Positions 42,946 to 50,917 of a stretch of DNA of 64,000 bases are shown here, piece after piece. This stretch comes from an uncultured Bacilli bacterium (lineage in GTDB: Bacteria > Bacillota_I > Bacilli_A > RF39 > UBA660). The stretch spans positions 1 to 64,000 of the forward strand of contig CAJUPN010000004.1 in the NCBI GenBank assembly GCA_910588195.1. The letters are read 5' to 3'. How positions within the stretch are numbered: position 1 is the stretch's first letter; every line of letters begins with the position of its first letter. Position numbers and translations under genes: made by a program. A model generated the notes under the pieces. It saw only the letters and a program-made list of their open reading frames with translations, made no database searches and had not been told where the DNA came from.

Positions 42946-43209
42946 TTAATTAAGTTCAATTATTGTACAACCAATATTAAAATTATACAAGTAATATCCT
43001 TTAACCAATCTATTATTTTTTAAATCATTGTGTATTTTTCTTCTTAAAATACCTTGCCCTTTACCATGAATTACAACTATCTTTTTTCTTCCTAATTTAT
43101 AAGAATCCTCTATAAATTCATTTACCACAGTCATAACAATATCCTCTGTAAAACCGTGGACATCTAACTGTGGTAATATTTTCATAAATGGATCAATATT
43201 TTTATACAT
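42946..43209 (-). CDS. Stand-alone Smr-domain protein
   Basis: A single Smr (MutS2 C-terminal-like) domain of 87 aa with the LDVHGFTEDIV entrance, the nucleic-acid-binding VIHGKGQGILRRKI motif and the closing CTIIEL strand. Smr domains cut RNA or DNA, notably on collided ribosomes when part of MutS2. Here no MutS part is attached. Its start overlaps the PfkB-like gene by 8 bases and obgE follows, so it is in a three-gene operon with a ribosome-linked GTPase. Confidence 0.88.
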   Translation of the reverse strand: MYKNIDPFMKILPQLDVHGFTEDIVMTVVNEFIEDSYKLGRKKIVVIHGKGQGILRRKIHNDLKNNRLVKGYYLYNFNIGCTIIELN

Positions 43210-44419
43210 TTCCTTGATTAGTTGTATTAACTTCTACATTAGGCATATTAACAGGATTGGGATTTCCAAACTGATTGACAACATTTTGTTGTGTTTCAGG
43301 AACTTGGTTATTTACCATTTCTGTTTCAGGAGCAAAATTATTTGGAGTAGAATTAAATGCCATATTTGCATCAGCTGTATTAGGCTGAGCAATCATACCT
43401 TCAGGTTCACTTGGAGTTTGATTCAAAGTATTAACACTTGAAACATCAACATTTGGATTCAAAGGTTCAATTGCTGCTGGAGTCTTAGCTGAATTATTTT
43501 CTTTTTTAGCAAGACCTAATTTTTCTCTTAAACCTGAATTATCTAAAACATCATCTATTTCTGGAATAGCATCAACTTCTCCAATTTTTGATAGAGAAAT
43601 TGCTGCAGCTGTATTAGCTAACTTAATTGCATCATCAAGAGCAATCTCATTCATTAAAGCAAATGAAAGTGCCCCAATAAAAATTGAATCAAAACTAGAT
43701 GAATCAACTATGTTTATTTTCATTTCAGGAAGCATTTTTACTTTGCCATCTACACAATAAAGTATTTTATGACTATTTAAAATAACAATATAATTACTTT
43801 TTCCAGAAGTATCTACTATTTTTTGGTACAAGTTAACATAACCTTCAGCAGAACCATCAATCTCTGCTTTTGTCATCATTTCTGCAAACTTTTCAGTTAC
43901 TACTGACCAAGTTGTACGTTTAGATAGAGCTATAGAATCTTTATCCCCAATTCTTCCATAAAACACAGTTTTTACAGAACCATTATTATTTAAAAGAGCA
44001 TGAGCTCCTGCAAGCTCTGTTCCATCAATAATTGCAAAGTTGGGAATAAAATCATACTTAAACTTCTTTAACACACTTTCAGTATCATTATATAAAACTT
44101 TTGTAACTACTCCTGTCTTAGTATTTAAAACATGATAATTAACTGCTGTCGAAGATTCAAAATCCGTTTCCATAAATTTGGATTCAACTCTAAATGTTTT
44201 AAAAGTATCTTTAATTTTCTCTGCATAAGCATCATTTCCTGCAACACCAGTAAAATGAACATTCATCCCCCACTTAGCTAATAAACAAGCACTAGTAGCT
44301 CCTACGTTACCAACAGATTCATTTTTTGACTTTATTAAGAATATATCTCCTTCTGTTGGAAATTCTTGTAAAGGTAGATAAATATTAACAGCTGGTTTTC
44401 CAATAATAATTGTTTCCAT
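43202..44419 (-). CDS. PfkB/ribokinase-like protein with altered active-site motif and Asn-rich tail
   Basis: The ribokinase fold is clear: ETIIIGKPAVNIYLP start, a GNVGATSACLLAKWGM segment equal to the G-GNA-NVA substrate motif, and NIVDSSSFDSIFIGALSFAL. In active kinases the last reads DTxGAGDxF, with the catalytic aspartate and anion hole; here GAGD is replaced by SFDS. After about residue 305 a Pro/Asn/Gln-rich tail of about 100 residues follows (NTLNQTPSEPEG, NNQVPETQQNVV). It is probably not a normal sugar kinase. ATG at 44419 is 5 to 6 bases after AGGGTGA. First gene of the pfkB-like, smr, obgE operon. Confidence 0.78.
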   Translation of the reverse strand: METIIIGKPAVNIYLPLQEFPTEGDIFLIKSKNESVGNVGATSACLLAKWGMNVHFTGVAGNDAYAEKIKDTFKTFRVESKFMETDFESSTAVNYHVLNTKTGVVTKVLYNDTESVLKKFKYDFIPNFAIIDGTELAGAHALLNNNGSVKTVFYGRIGDKDSIALSKRTTWSVVTEKFAEMMTKAEIDGSAEGYVNLYQKIVDTSGKSNYIVILNSHKILYCVDGKVKMLPEMKINIVDSSSFDSIFIGALSFALMNEIALDDAIKLANTAAAISLSKIGEVDAIPEIDDVLDNSGLREKLGLAKKENNSAKTPAAIEPLNPNVDVSSVNTLNQTPSEPEGMIAQPNTADANMAFNSTPNNFAPETEMVNNQVPETQQNVVNQFGNPNPVNMPNVEVNTTNQGNV

Positions 44420-44461
44420 CACATTCACCCTATTCTATATAAAATTATATAACAAATAAAT

Positions 44462-44491
44462 AAAAAAAACTATATCTAAATTATAGTTTTT
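44462..44491 (-). terminator. Hairpin terminator upstream of the PfkB-like gene
   Basis: Minus-strand stem AAAAACTATA / TATAGTTTTT (arms 44491-44482 and 44474-44465) with a 7-base loop and more T. It lies about 50 bases beyond the tRNA terminator and may be a back-up stop or an attenuator of the PfkB-like operon. Confidence 0.65.
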
Positions 44492-44537
44492 CCTAACTTA
44501 ACAGCTTTTAATAAATATATTCCTCTTTTATCAAACG

Positions 44538-44560
44538 AAAAAACAACACAAAGTGTTGTT
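44538..44560 (-). terminator. Terminator of the tRNA-Arg gene
   Basis: Minus-strand stem AACAACAC / GTGTTGTT (arms 44560-44553 and 44549-44542) with a 3-base loop and T run. Confidence 0.88.
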
Positions 44561-44570
44561 TAATACAAAA

Positions 44571-44647
44571 TGGTGTCCACGACGTGATTCGAACACGTGA
44601 CCATTCGCTTAGAAGGCGAGTGCTCTATCCAGCTGAGCTACGCAGAC
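44571..44647 (-). tRNA. tRNA-Arg (TCT), CCA encoded
   Basis: A 77-nt minus-strand cloverleaf: acceptor GTCTGCG / CGTGGAC (with two G-U pairs), D-arm GCTCAGCTGGATAGAGC, anticodon arm CTCGC-CTTCTAA-GCGAA with anticodon TCT, T-arm CACGTGTTCGAATCACGT and terminal CCA. It reads AGA/AGG codons, the abundant arginine codons in this AT-rich DNA. Confidence 0.96.
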
Positions 44648-44708
44648 AAACTAAGTCAAACTCAAATGACTAGTTCATTATAATACAAAAGGTGAAAAAT
44701 TGCAAGTA

Positions 44709-45038
44709 TTATTCAAAAAGATATGCAAAAATATTATTAAACATATCTATAGACTTCCTAGCCGCTAAAGAAATTAATTCACTTAAATCTTCTCCAAAGT
44801 CACTTACCTTATTAGAATAATCTATATCTTTAACTAAAGTATAATCCTTCATATCAATATACTCTCCATTATTAACGTCATTTTCAAAATTTTTTATTTG
44901 CTCCTCTGTAAATAAAGTCTTTTTCATGTTGATATTCTCAACATAACCATTAATACTCATCGAATAAAGACAAAGAAACATAATAAAAAATCCAATCATA
45001 ATTCTAGAAAACCAATTATTATTCTTTTTCTTTTCCAT
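44709..45038 (-). CDS. Hypothetical membrane-anchored protein (109 aa) after spoIIP
   Basis: Not recognised. A basic N-terminus (MEKKKNNNWFSR), one TM helix (IMIGFFIMFLCLYSMSI), then a charged external part and an amphipathic C-terminal helix. ATG at 45038 lies 6 bases after GGAGG and two bases beyond the spoIIP-like stop, so translation is coupled. The coupling suggests a partner of the amidase at the membrane. Confidence 0.65.
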   Translation of the reverse strand: MEKKKNNNWFSRIMIGFFIMFLCLYSMSINGYVENINMKKTLFTEEQIKNFENDVNNGEYIDMKDYTLVKDIDYSNKVSDFGEDLSELISLAARKSIDMFNNIFAYLFE

Positions 45039-45039
45039 T

Positions 45040-45870
45040 TTATTCCTCCAAATATTCATATATAGATTTAGCTAGAACATGTAAAGTATTTAGTACTTCT
45101 TCTTTTGTATTCTCTGGTCCACCTAATTCAATTAAGACAACATTAGGATCTAATTCTTGATTATAACTACTACTTTTACGAAGAAGAAGCCCCCTACTTA
45201 TTTGATTATTATTATTCTTCAAAATCTTATTAATAGCATCACTAACACGATAATTTTCCATATAACTTTCGTGTTTTCCTCCAACTACAAACATCATTTT
45301 CGCAAAATTGACACCATCCACAGTAGTTGTAGTTATATTTTTTGCAGAAGAATCACGATGTAAGTCTATAAAAAGAGAAATATCCTTATTAAGATAATTA
45401 GTCATCAAACTTTTAGTAACACGATAACTTTGTGAGTATGTATAATTATTTTTCTTTACCTCCTCTGTAATATTAGTTTCTTCAACTATTGCTTCAATAT
45501 TAAAATCAGCTAAAATATTTTTCAAGTTTAATGCTGCATTCAAAACATCAAAGTCAGCATATTTTTCGCTTTGGTGGGTATTATAAATGTATATTTTTTT
45601 TCTGATTATTGGTGAGGTTGTCTTCACCTCATCAAACACAGGAATATCATTACCATCTATAACATCTTCGATAATCTTAAAACCATTTTTCAGAAGATAA
45701 TCATTACGATTAAAATCAAGTGTAAAAAAATGATAATCTTGCTTTAACAAAAAGATTGGATCTATTTTTATTACAATTTTAAAACTAACAATTGTAATAA
45801 TCATTATTATTATAAACATAAAAAGTGTAAAAAGTCTGATTTTTTTCTTTGCCTTAAATCTTTTTTTCAT
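45040..45870 (-). CDS. spoIIP: SpoIIP-like N-acetylmuramoyl-L-alanine amidase
   Basis: A membrane-anchored wall hydrolase. After a basic start and one TM helix (LFTLFMFIIIMIITIVSF), the SpoIIP domain follows at about residues 90-275: IYIYNTHQSEKY with the first zinc-type histidine, LFIDLHRDSSAKN with the second, and VVLIELGGPENT with the catalytic glutamate. SpoIIP degrades septal peptidoglycan during engulfment in endospore formers. At 276 aa it lacks the long linker of B. subtilis SpoIIP (about 400 aa). The start at ATG 45870 is supported by GGTGG; upstream in-frame starts at 45885-45882 remain possible. Confidence 0.85.
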   Translation of the reverse strand: MKKRFKAKKKIRLFTLFMFIIIMIITIVSFKIVIKIDPIFLLKQDYHFFTLDFNRNDYLLKNGFKIIEDVIDGNDIPVFDEVKTTSPIIRKKIYIYNTHQSEKYADFDVLNAALNLKNILADFNIEAIVEETNITEEVKKNNYTYSQSYRVTKSLMTNYLNKDISLFIDLHRDSSAKNITTTTVDGVNFAKMMFVVGGKHESYMENYRVSDAINKILKNNNNQISRGLLLRKSSSYNQELDPNVVLIELGGPENTKEEVLNTLHVLAKSIYEYLEE

Positions 45871-45916
45871 ATTATCCACCATCACCAGTGTACAATACTA
45901 TATATAAAAAAAATGT

Positions 45917-45963
45917 AAAAAAAAGAACTAGTTTTCTTGTTTTGTTAAAACTAATTCTTTTTT
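45917..45963 (-). terminator. Strong terminator of the 296-aa gene
   Basis: Minus-strand 17-bp stem with one G-T pair (arms 45963-45947 and 45935-45919), 11-base loop, then T. The last codons and stop of the gene lie in the hairpin. Confidence 0.88.
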
Positions 45964-46818
45964 CTTTAATTCTTCAATTATTTGATTATCTTCTTTATCA
46001 GCAAAACTATTAACATCTGCATTTGCAAAAGCAACTAGCAAATTCTCATTAATAATCAACTTAACTAATTCATATCGTTCCATCGAAAATAAATTCTTCA
46101 TATTCGCAATTGAACTAATCGCCTCATCATTATCCAAAAATAAACAAACCAATATAAGTAAATATTCTTCGCCTAAACCATTTAAAACTGCTTTATTTAA
46201 AATACCTGCATCTATTCCTCTTGTCATTAAAACAGTTATCAAAGATTTAAAGCTAAAATTAAACTTTTCAAACAATACATCAAAATCTTCTACTATTTTA
46301 GCTTCAATTAAGGAAATAATAAATCTCCTTTCTGGATATGTAAGAGTATCATATATTTCGTCTAAACCTACACCATTAAATTGCTCTGCTCCACTTCTTA
46401 CATCTGCATAGTGTGCATCAACTGCTTTTTTTGGTATATCTTTAAAACTTCTATCAGTTATTAGCCCATATCTTTCAATATACTCTACTGAGGCTTTTCC
46501 CATATTACTTGTTTTATTATAATAAGCTATAAAATCTGGATTCAATTTTGCTTCTTCACTACTATTCAAATATGAGGTTATAAGAGAAACCATTATAGAA
46601 TCTGGAAGTTTAATAATTGCTTCAACTATTATTCTCTTTATCGTATCAATATCAAACCTTTTGTCTAATTCTTTTAAGAAAAACTCAATAGATTCACTAT
46701 AAGCATTATATTTTCTCAAAAGATCAGCATTATCAGTCATATTATTTTGTATAGTTGCATCAGTAAAATACTTAACAAATAAAGGAAATTTCTTATCAAA
46801 ACTGTTTTTCTTTTTCAT
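45928..46818 (-). CDS. Hypothetical all-helical protein (296 aa)
   Basis: Not recognised. A soluble, helix-rich protein with no signal or TM segment. Repeating leucine-rich helices (IKRIIVEAIIKLPDSIMVS, YPERRFIISLIEAKIVED, LILVCLFLDNDEAISSI) look like an alpha-solenoid or scaffold. ATG follows an AGAGGGTACG site. Monocistronic, with its own promoter and terminator. Confidence 0.65.
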   Translation of the reverse strand: MKKKNSFDKKFPLFVKYFTDATIQNNMTDNADLLRKYNAYSESIEFFLKELDKRFDIDTIKRIIVEAIIKLPDSIMVSLITSYLNSSEEAKLNPDFIAYYNKTSNMGKASVEYIERYGLITDRSFKDIPKKAVDAHYADVRSGAEQFNGVGLDEIYDTLTYPERRFIISLIEAKIVEDFDVLFEKFNFSFKSLITVLMTRGIDAGILNKAVLNGLGEEYLLILVCLFLDNDEAISSIANMKNLFSMERYELVKLIINENLLVAFANADVNSFADKEDNQIIEELKKKELVLTKQEN

Positions 46819-46844
46819 AGGTCGTACCCTCTTTACAAGGTAAT

Positions 46845-46873
46845 ATGATACTAAATATCTAGGTAAATGTCAA
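46845..46873 (-). promoter_or_regulatory. Promoter of the 296-aa gene
   Basis: Perfect -35 TTGACA (46873-46868), 17-base spacer, -10 TATCAT (46850-46845) on the minus strand. Confidence 0.8.
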
Positions 46874-46910
46874 ACAAATATCAAATAATTATGTAAATAA
46901 TAAAAATTTA

Positions 46911-46934
46911 AAAAACAAGGAATTAATCCTCGTT
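46911..46934 (-). terminator. Terminator of nrdD-nrdG-dut
   Basis: Minus-strand stem AACGAGGA / TCCTTGTT (one G-T pair; arms 46934-46927 and 46921-46914) with a 5-base loop and T run. The dut stop lies in the loop. Confidence 0.8.
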
Positions 46935-47387
46935 TGTAGAGCCAAAACCACTAGTACGTTCACCTTCAGCTACATCATTATCCACTATTAAAAACTTTTG
47001 AAAAACTACTTGACCGATTCTTTCTCCTTTTTTTATTTCTAATGGTTCTGTTCCCATATTATAATACGCAAACATAAACTCACCATCATTATCAGGATTA
47101 CAATAATAATCTGCATCAATTATTCCAATTCCATTAGCTAAAACTAACTTTTTCTTCCCTGGATTACTAGATCTATTAGCAAGCATATACCATTCATCAT
47201 CTTGACAATATGCTTTTAACCCTGTATGTATAAGGGTTGGCTTACATCCCCTTTCAAATGGTGGAATAATAATATCCTCTGCTGCTTCTACATCATAACC
47301 AGCACTCTTTTTAGTCTTTCTTATTGGGATATTAATATTCTTATCTTCCCAACCTTTTGCTACTTCAAATCCTCTTATTTTTGACAT
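46923..47387 (-). CDS. dut: dUTP diphosphatase (dUTPase)
   Basis: Hydrolyses dUTP to dUMP and pyrophosphate, keeping uracil out of DNA and supplying dTMP synthesis. Trimeric dUTPase motifs are in order: SAGYDVEA (motif 1), LANRSSNP (2), NGIGIIDADYYCN (3), ERIGQVVFQK (4) and GERTSGFGST (5). 154 aa. It overlaps nrdG by 13 bases, so it is tightly coupled to deoxyribonucleotide synthesis. Confidence 0.93.
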   Translation of the reverse strand: MSKIRGFEVAKGWEDKNINIPIRKTKKSAGYDVEAAEDIIIPPFERGCKPTLIHTGLKAYCQDDEWYMLANRSSNPGKKKLVLANGIGIIDADYYCNPDNDGEFMFAYYNMGTEPLEIKKGERIGQVVFQKFLIVDNDVAEGERTSGFGSTNED

Positions 47388-47935
47388 GTTTTAAAATCTC
47401 CTAATCTTATATCATTTTTTTCGTGTAAAACAAGTTTATCTTCAGAAAGAGACTTTTTAACATCTATTATTCTTTGATTTCTACTTCCTCTATACACAAT
47501 TGCTAAATCTTTTTCTGCAAGATGAAACTCACCATCAACAAGAACATCTATGCATTTAATAAAATCTTCTGTAAAATCATATTTTTTAGCCATTATATCC
47601 ATAATTTGTTTATCAAAAAGATAACCTGAATAAGCCCAAATATTTTTACTAGGATATAATTCTTTTACTTTCTTTACTAAAGGAAGTAAACACTTTTGAT
47701 TATTCGGTTCAAAAGGTTCACCTCCAAGTAAAGTTAATCCTTTTATATAGTCGGGTTTTAGCATCTCTATTATCTTATCTATTGTCTCCTCAGTAAAAGG
47801 TTTCCCTGCTTTAAAGTCCCAAGATTCTGGATTAAAGCATCCCTCACAATGATGAGTACAGCCAGAAACAAATAAGCTAACTCTTACCCCCGGTCCATTA
47901 GCTATATCATAATTTTTAATCTCCATGTAATTCAT
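47375..47935 (-). CDS. nrdG: Anaerobic ribonucleotide reductase activating protein (radical SAM)
   Basis: Radical SAM enzyme that generates the glycyl radical on NrdD. The cluster motif CTHHCEGC (CxxxCxxC) near residue 26 and LTLLGGEPFEP (the GGE motif) are present. 186 aa. It lies 18 bases after nrdD and overlaps dut, forming nrdD-nrdG-dut. Confidence 0.96.
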   Translation of the reverse strand: MNYMEIKNYDIANGPGVRVSLFVSGCTHHCEGCFNPESWDFKAGKPFTEETIDKIIEMLKPDYIKGLTLLGGEPFEPNNQKCLLPLVKKVKELYPSKNIWAYSGYLFDKQIMDIMAKKYDFTEDFIKCIDVLVDGEFHLAEKDLAIVYRGSRNQRIIDVKKSLSEDKLVLHEKNDIRLGDFKTCQK

Positions 47936-47953
47936 ATCAAGTCAGCCTTTTTT

Positions 47954-50080
47954 CTAAAGATGTGTAACTCTTTGTCCAATTTCTTTAGTTTTTCCCTCAT
48001 TCCAAAAGTTTTCTCCTAAATACCCACATGTACGACGAGTTACATTCATTTTATGTTTGTCTTTGTTTCCACAATTTGGGCATTCCCAAATTCCTTCTTT
48101 ATTTAATTTAATTTCACCACTAAATCCACATTCATGACAATAATCTGATTTTGTATTAAATTCACCATATTGAACATTGTCATAAATAAATCTAACAACT
48201 TCTTCCATCGCATCCAAGTTATGTTCCATATTTGGTACTTCAATATAAGAAATTGCACCACCTGTAGATAATTTTTGTAACTCTGCTTCAAATCCTAATT
48301 TTGTGAATGCATCAATTTTCTCACGTACATCTACATGATATGAGTTAGTATAATATCCCTTATCAGTAACATCTTTAATTTTTCCAAATTTTTCTAAATC
48401 TATTCGAGCAAATCTATAACATAAACTTTCTGCTGGAGTTCCATATAAAGCAAATCCTAAACCAGTTTCCTTTTTCCATTCTGCACATTTATCTTTCATA
48501 TGTTGCATAACTTTTGTAGCAAACTCAGTTCCTTTAGGATCTGTATGCGAAACACCTTTCATTAGTTTAGTAACTTCATATAATCCAATATAACCAAGTG
48601 AAATAGTTGAATATCCACCAGTTAATAATTTATCAATCTTTTCTCCCTTACCAAGTCTAGCAATTGCTCCATATTGCCAATGAACAGGAGAAATATCAGA
48701 AGTTATTCCTTGTAGAGCATGATGTCTACACATTAAAGCCTCACGACATAAATCTAATCTTTCATCAAATAACTCCCAGAATTTATCCTCATCACCATCA
48801 GCTATAATAGCAATTTGTGGTAAGTTGATAGAAACAACTCCTTGATTAAATCGACCTTCAAATTTATAATTTCCTTTTTCATCTTTCCAAGGTGATAAAA
48901 ATGAACGGCATCCCATTGGAGAGAAAACATTACCTTCATAATTTTCACGCATTTTTTTAGCAGAAATATAATCTGGATACATACGTTTAGCACTACATTT
49001 AACAGCAAGTTTAGTTAAATAGTCATACTTTCCACCCTTTAAACAGTTGTGTTCATCAAGAACATATACTAATTTTGGAAAAGCTGGTGTAATATAAACT
49101 CCCTTTTCATTTTTAATTCCTTCATATCTTTGCTTAATGATTTCTTCAATAATCAAAGCATTTTCTTCTATATATGGATCATTTTCCTCAAGATTCATGA
49201 ATAATGTTACGAATGGTGATTGTCCATTAGTAGTCATTAAGGTATTAATTTGATATTGGATAGTTTGTACTCCACTAGCAAGTTCTTTTCTAGTTTCTGC
49301 ATCAACTAACTTTTCTAAAGTTTCTTTATCAACACTTTTTCCTAAAACTTTTTTTACACGTTTTTCAATTTTATCATGACTTAACCTCAAGTATTTTCCT
49401 AAATGTTTTACTTCAACTGACTGTCCACCATATTGATTTGATGCAACTGCTGCAATAATTTGTGTCATAACTGTACATGCAACTTGGAAACTTTTTGGAG
49501 ATTCAATCATCTTTCCATTCATAACAGTTCCATTATCTAACATGTCTTTAATGTTAATTAAACAACAATTAAAAATTGGTTGTATAAAATAATCCATATC
49601 ATGGAAGTGAAGAATACCATCTTCATGAGCTTTACTAATTTTTTCCGGTAATAATAGACGTTTTGTTAAATCCTTTGATACCTCACCTGCAATGTAATCC
49701 CTTTGAGTACTAGCAAGAAAAGTATTCTTATTAGAATTTTCTTCATTTAACTCTTTATTTTCATTACGAATTAGACTAAGTATACTTTCATCAGTAGTAT
49801 TACTTTTTCTAACTAATGCTCGATTATATCTATATACAATATAATGTTTAGCAAGTTCAAACTTTTTTAATTCCATAAGTTTAAGTTCAATAATATCTTG
49901 AATATCTTCTACAAGAATTCTTTTTTTGTTTAAACTTTCAATATACTTAATAATCTTCTTTATTTCTGATTCACTTGCTTGTTCAACTTCAAGTACCTCA
50001 GCGTTTGCCTTTCCTATAGCAATAACAATTTTTTCTTTGTCATAGTCAACAATGTGACCATCCCTTTTAATAACTTTCAT
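47954..50080 (-). CDS. nrdD: Anaerobic (class III) ribonucleoside-triphosphate reductase
   Basis: Oxygen-sensitive enzyme that reduces NTPs to dNTPs with formate. An N-terminal ATP-cone (VIKRDGHIVDYDKEKI) provides allosteric control. The core contains the radical-site cysteine regions (FNCCLINIKDML, FSPMGCRSFLSP). The C-terminus has a zinc site (CHECG, CPNCG) and the glycyl-radical loop RRTCGYLG. 708 aa, full length. ATG follows GAGAGGT. Its promoter carries a Crp/Fnr palindrome at 50155-50172. Presence as the only reductase in view fits an anaerobe. Confidence 0.97.
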   Translation of the reverse strand: MKVIKRDGHIVDYDKEKIVIAIGKANAEVLEVEQASESEIKKIIKYIESLNKKRILVEDIQDIIELKLMELKKFELAKHYIVYRYNRALVRKSNTTDESILSLIRNENKELNEENSNKNTFLASTQRDYIAGEVSKDLTKRLLLPEKISKAHEDGILHFHDMDYFIQPIFNCCLINIKDMLDNGTVMNGKMIESPKSFQVACTVMTQIIAAVASNQYGGQSVEVKHLGKYLRLSHDKIEKRVKKVLGKSVDKETLEKLVDAETRKELASGVQTIQYQINTLMTTNGQSPFVTLFMNLEENDPYIEENALIIEEIIKQRYEGIKNEKGVYITPAFPKLVYVLDEHNCLKGGKYDYLTKLAVKCSAKRMYPDYISAKKMRENYEGNVFSPMGCRSFLSPWKDEKGNYKFEGRFNQGVVSINLPQIAIIADGDEDKFWELFDERLDLCREALMCRHHALQGITSDISPVHWQYGAIARLGKGEKIDKLLTGGYSTISLGYIGLYEVTKLMKGVSHTDPKGTEFATKVMQHMKDKCAEWKKETGLGFALYGTPAESLCYRFARIDLEKFGKIKDVTDKGYYTNSYHVDVREKIDAFTKLGFEAELQKLSTGGAISYIEVPNMEHNLDAMEEVVRFIYDNVQYGEFNTKSDYCHECGFSGEIKLNKEGIWECPNCGNKDKHKMNVTRRTCGYLGENFWNEGKTKEIGQRVTHL

Positions 50081-50128
50081 AATTTTTTACCTCTCCACTT
50101 TTCGTACCGTCTATCTTAGTACACTCTC

Positions 50129-50172
50129 ATTATAGCAAAGAAGCAAAGTTATTTTTGTTGCATTTGCAACAA
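50129..50172 (-). promoter_or_regulatory. nrdDG promoter with Crp/Fnr palindrome at -41.5
   Basis: A perfect palindrome TTGTTGCA-TT-TGCAACAA spans 50155-50172. On the minus strand a -10 TATAAT lies at 50134-50129, with no -35 box 17 bases above it (CAAAAA). With a start near 50122 the palindrome centre falls at about -41.5, the position of class II Crp/Fnr activator sites. Confidence 0.78.
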
Positions 50173-50186
50173 AATGACATTATAAT
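50158..50186 (+). promoter_or_regulatory. Promoter of the Crp/Fnr gene, overlapped by the palindrome
   Basis: -35 TTGCAT (50158-50163), 17-base spacer, perfect -10 TATAAT (50181-50186). The palindrome 50155-50172 covers the -35, so binding of the regulator should repress its own gene. Confidence 0.8.
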
Positions 50187-50236
50187 GAAATTAAGAGAAA
50201 AATGTTGAAAACTAAACCGAGAGGAACATACGTATT

Positions 50237-50869
50237 ATGGGAACAATTAAGCTTTTTGATAGTATTGAAAAAGATGATGTAAAAAAAATGTTAACTTGCT
50301 TTGATGCTAAAAAACTACACTTCAAAAAAGAAGCAATGATTTTATCAAATCTAGCTAATAATACCCAAATAGGCATAATAGAATCTGGTTCTGCTACTAT
50401 TATTCGTTATAATTACAATGGTTCAAGAACAATTATAGAAAAACTCAATGTTGGCGATACATTTGGAGCTTTTTCTAAAACATATACTGAAGAATTATAT
50501 GTTATTGCAGCAGAAGACAGTGAGGTTATCTTCTTTAACTATTCTAAACTAATAAATAGATGCAAAAAAAATTGTGAATATCACAATAAATTAGTTAGAA
50601 ATATGTTAGAAGTATTAAGTCAGAAAATGCAAGACTATAATGAAAGAATTGAAGTATTAACAAAAAAAACAATTCGCGACAAATTATTAACCTACTTTAA
50701 TCTTTTAAATAAAAAACAGCTCACTAAAGTTATAACACTCCCCTTCTCTCTAACGGATTTAGCTGATTATCTTTCAATTGATAGATCTGCTATGATGAGA
50801 GAATTAAAAAATCTAAAAGAGGAAGGATTAGTAGAGCAAAAAGGAAAAAGAATACAGTTAAAATATTAA
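50237..50869 (+). CDS. Crp/Fnr-family transcription regulator
   Basis: An N-terminal cyclic-nucleotide-binding-like beta barrel (IGIIESGSATIIRYNYNGSR, LNVGDTFGAF), a long dimerisation helix and a C-terminal HTH (FSLTDLADYLSIDRSAMMRELKNL). 210 aa. The FNR-type N-terminal cysteine cluster is missing; only scattered cysteines (CFDAKK, CKKNC) are seen, so oxygen sensing through a 4Fe-4S cluster is not supported by position, though CKKNC could bind something. It is divergent from nrdD, with a shared palindrome in between: a likely activator of anaerobic dNTP synthesis and repressor of itself. Confidence 0.9.
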   Translation: MGTIKLFDSIEKDDVKKMLTCFDAKKLHFKKEAMILSNLANNTQIGIIESGSATIIRYNYNGSRTIIEKLNVGDTFGAFSKTYTEELYVIAAEDSEVIFFNYSKLINRCKKNCEYHNKLVRNMLEVLSQKMQDYNERIEVLTKKTIRDKLLTYFNLLNKKQLTKVITLPFSLTDLADYLSIDRSAMMRELKNLKEEGLVEQKGKRIQLKY

Positions 50870-50884
50870 GTGTATTCTTTTTAT
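50845..50884 (+). terminator. Terminator of the Crp/Fnr gene
   Basis: A perfect 12-bp stem AAAAAGAATACA / TGTATTCTTTTT (50845-50856, 50871-50882) with a 14-base loop containing the stop codon, then T. Confidence 0.88.
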
Positions 50885-50893
50885 ATTTTAAAA

Positions 50894-50917
50894 TAAAAAA
50901 AGAGGAATTAATCCTCT
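50894..50917 (-). terminator. Terminator of the heat-shock operon after dnaJ
   Basis: Minus-strand stem AGAGGA / TCCTCT (arms 50917-50912 and 50906-50901) with a 5-base loop holding the dnaJ stop, followed by T7. Confidence 0.8.

Noticed and set aside
42596..42949. Plus-strand 117-aa Pro/Ser-rich frame over obgE
   Set aside because: Antisense of the Gly-rich Obg domain; no ribosome binding site and obgE is certain.
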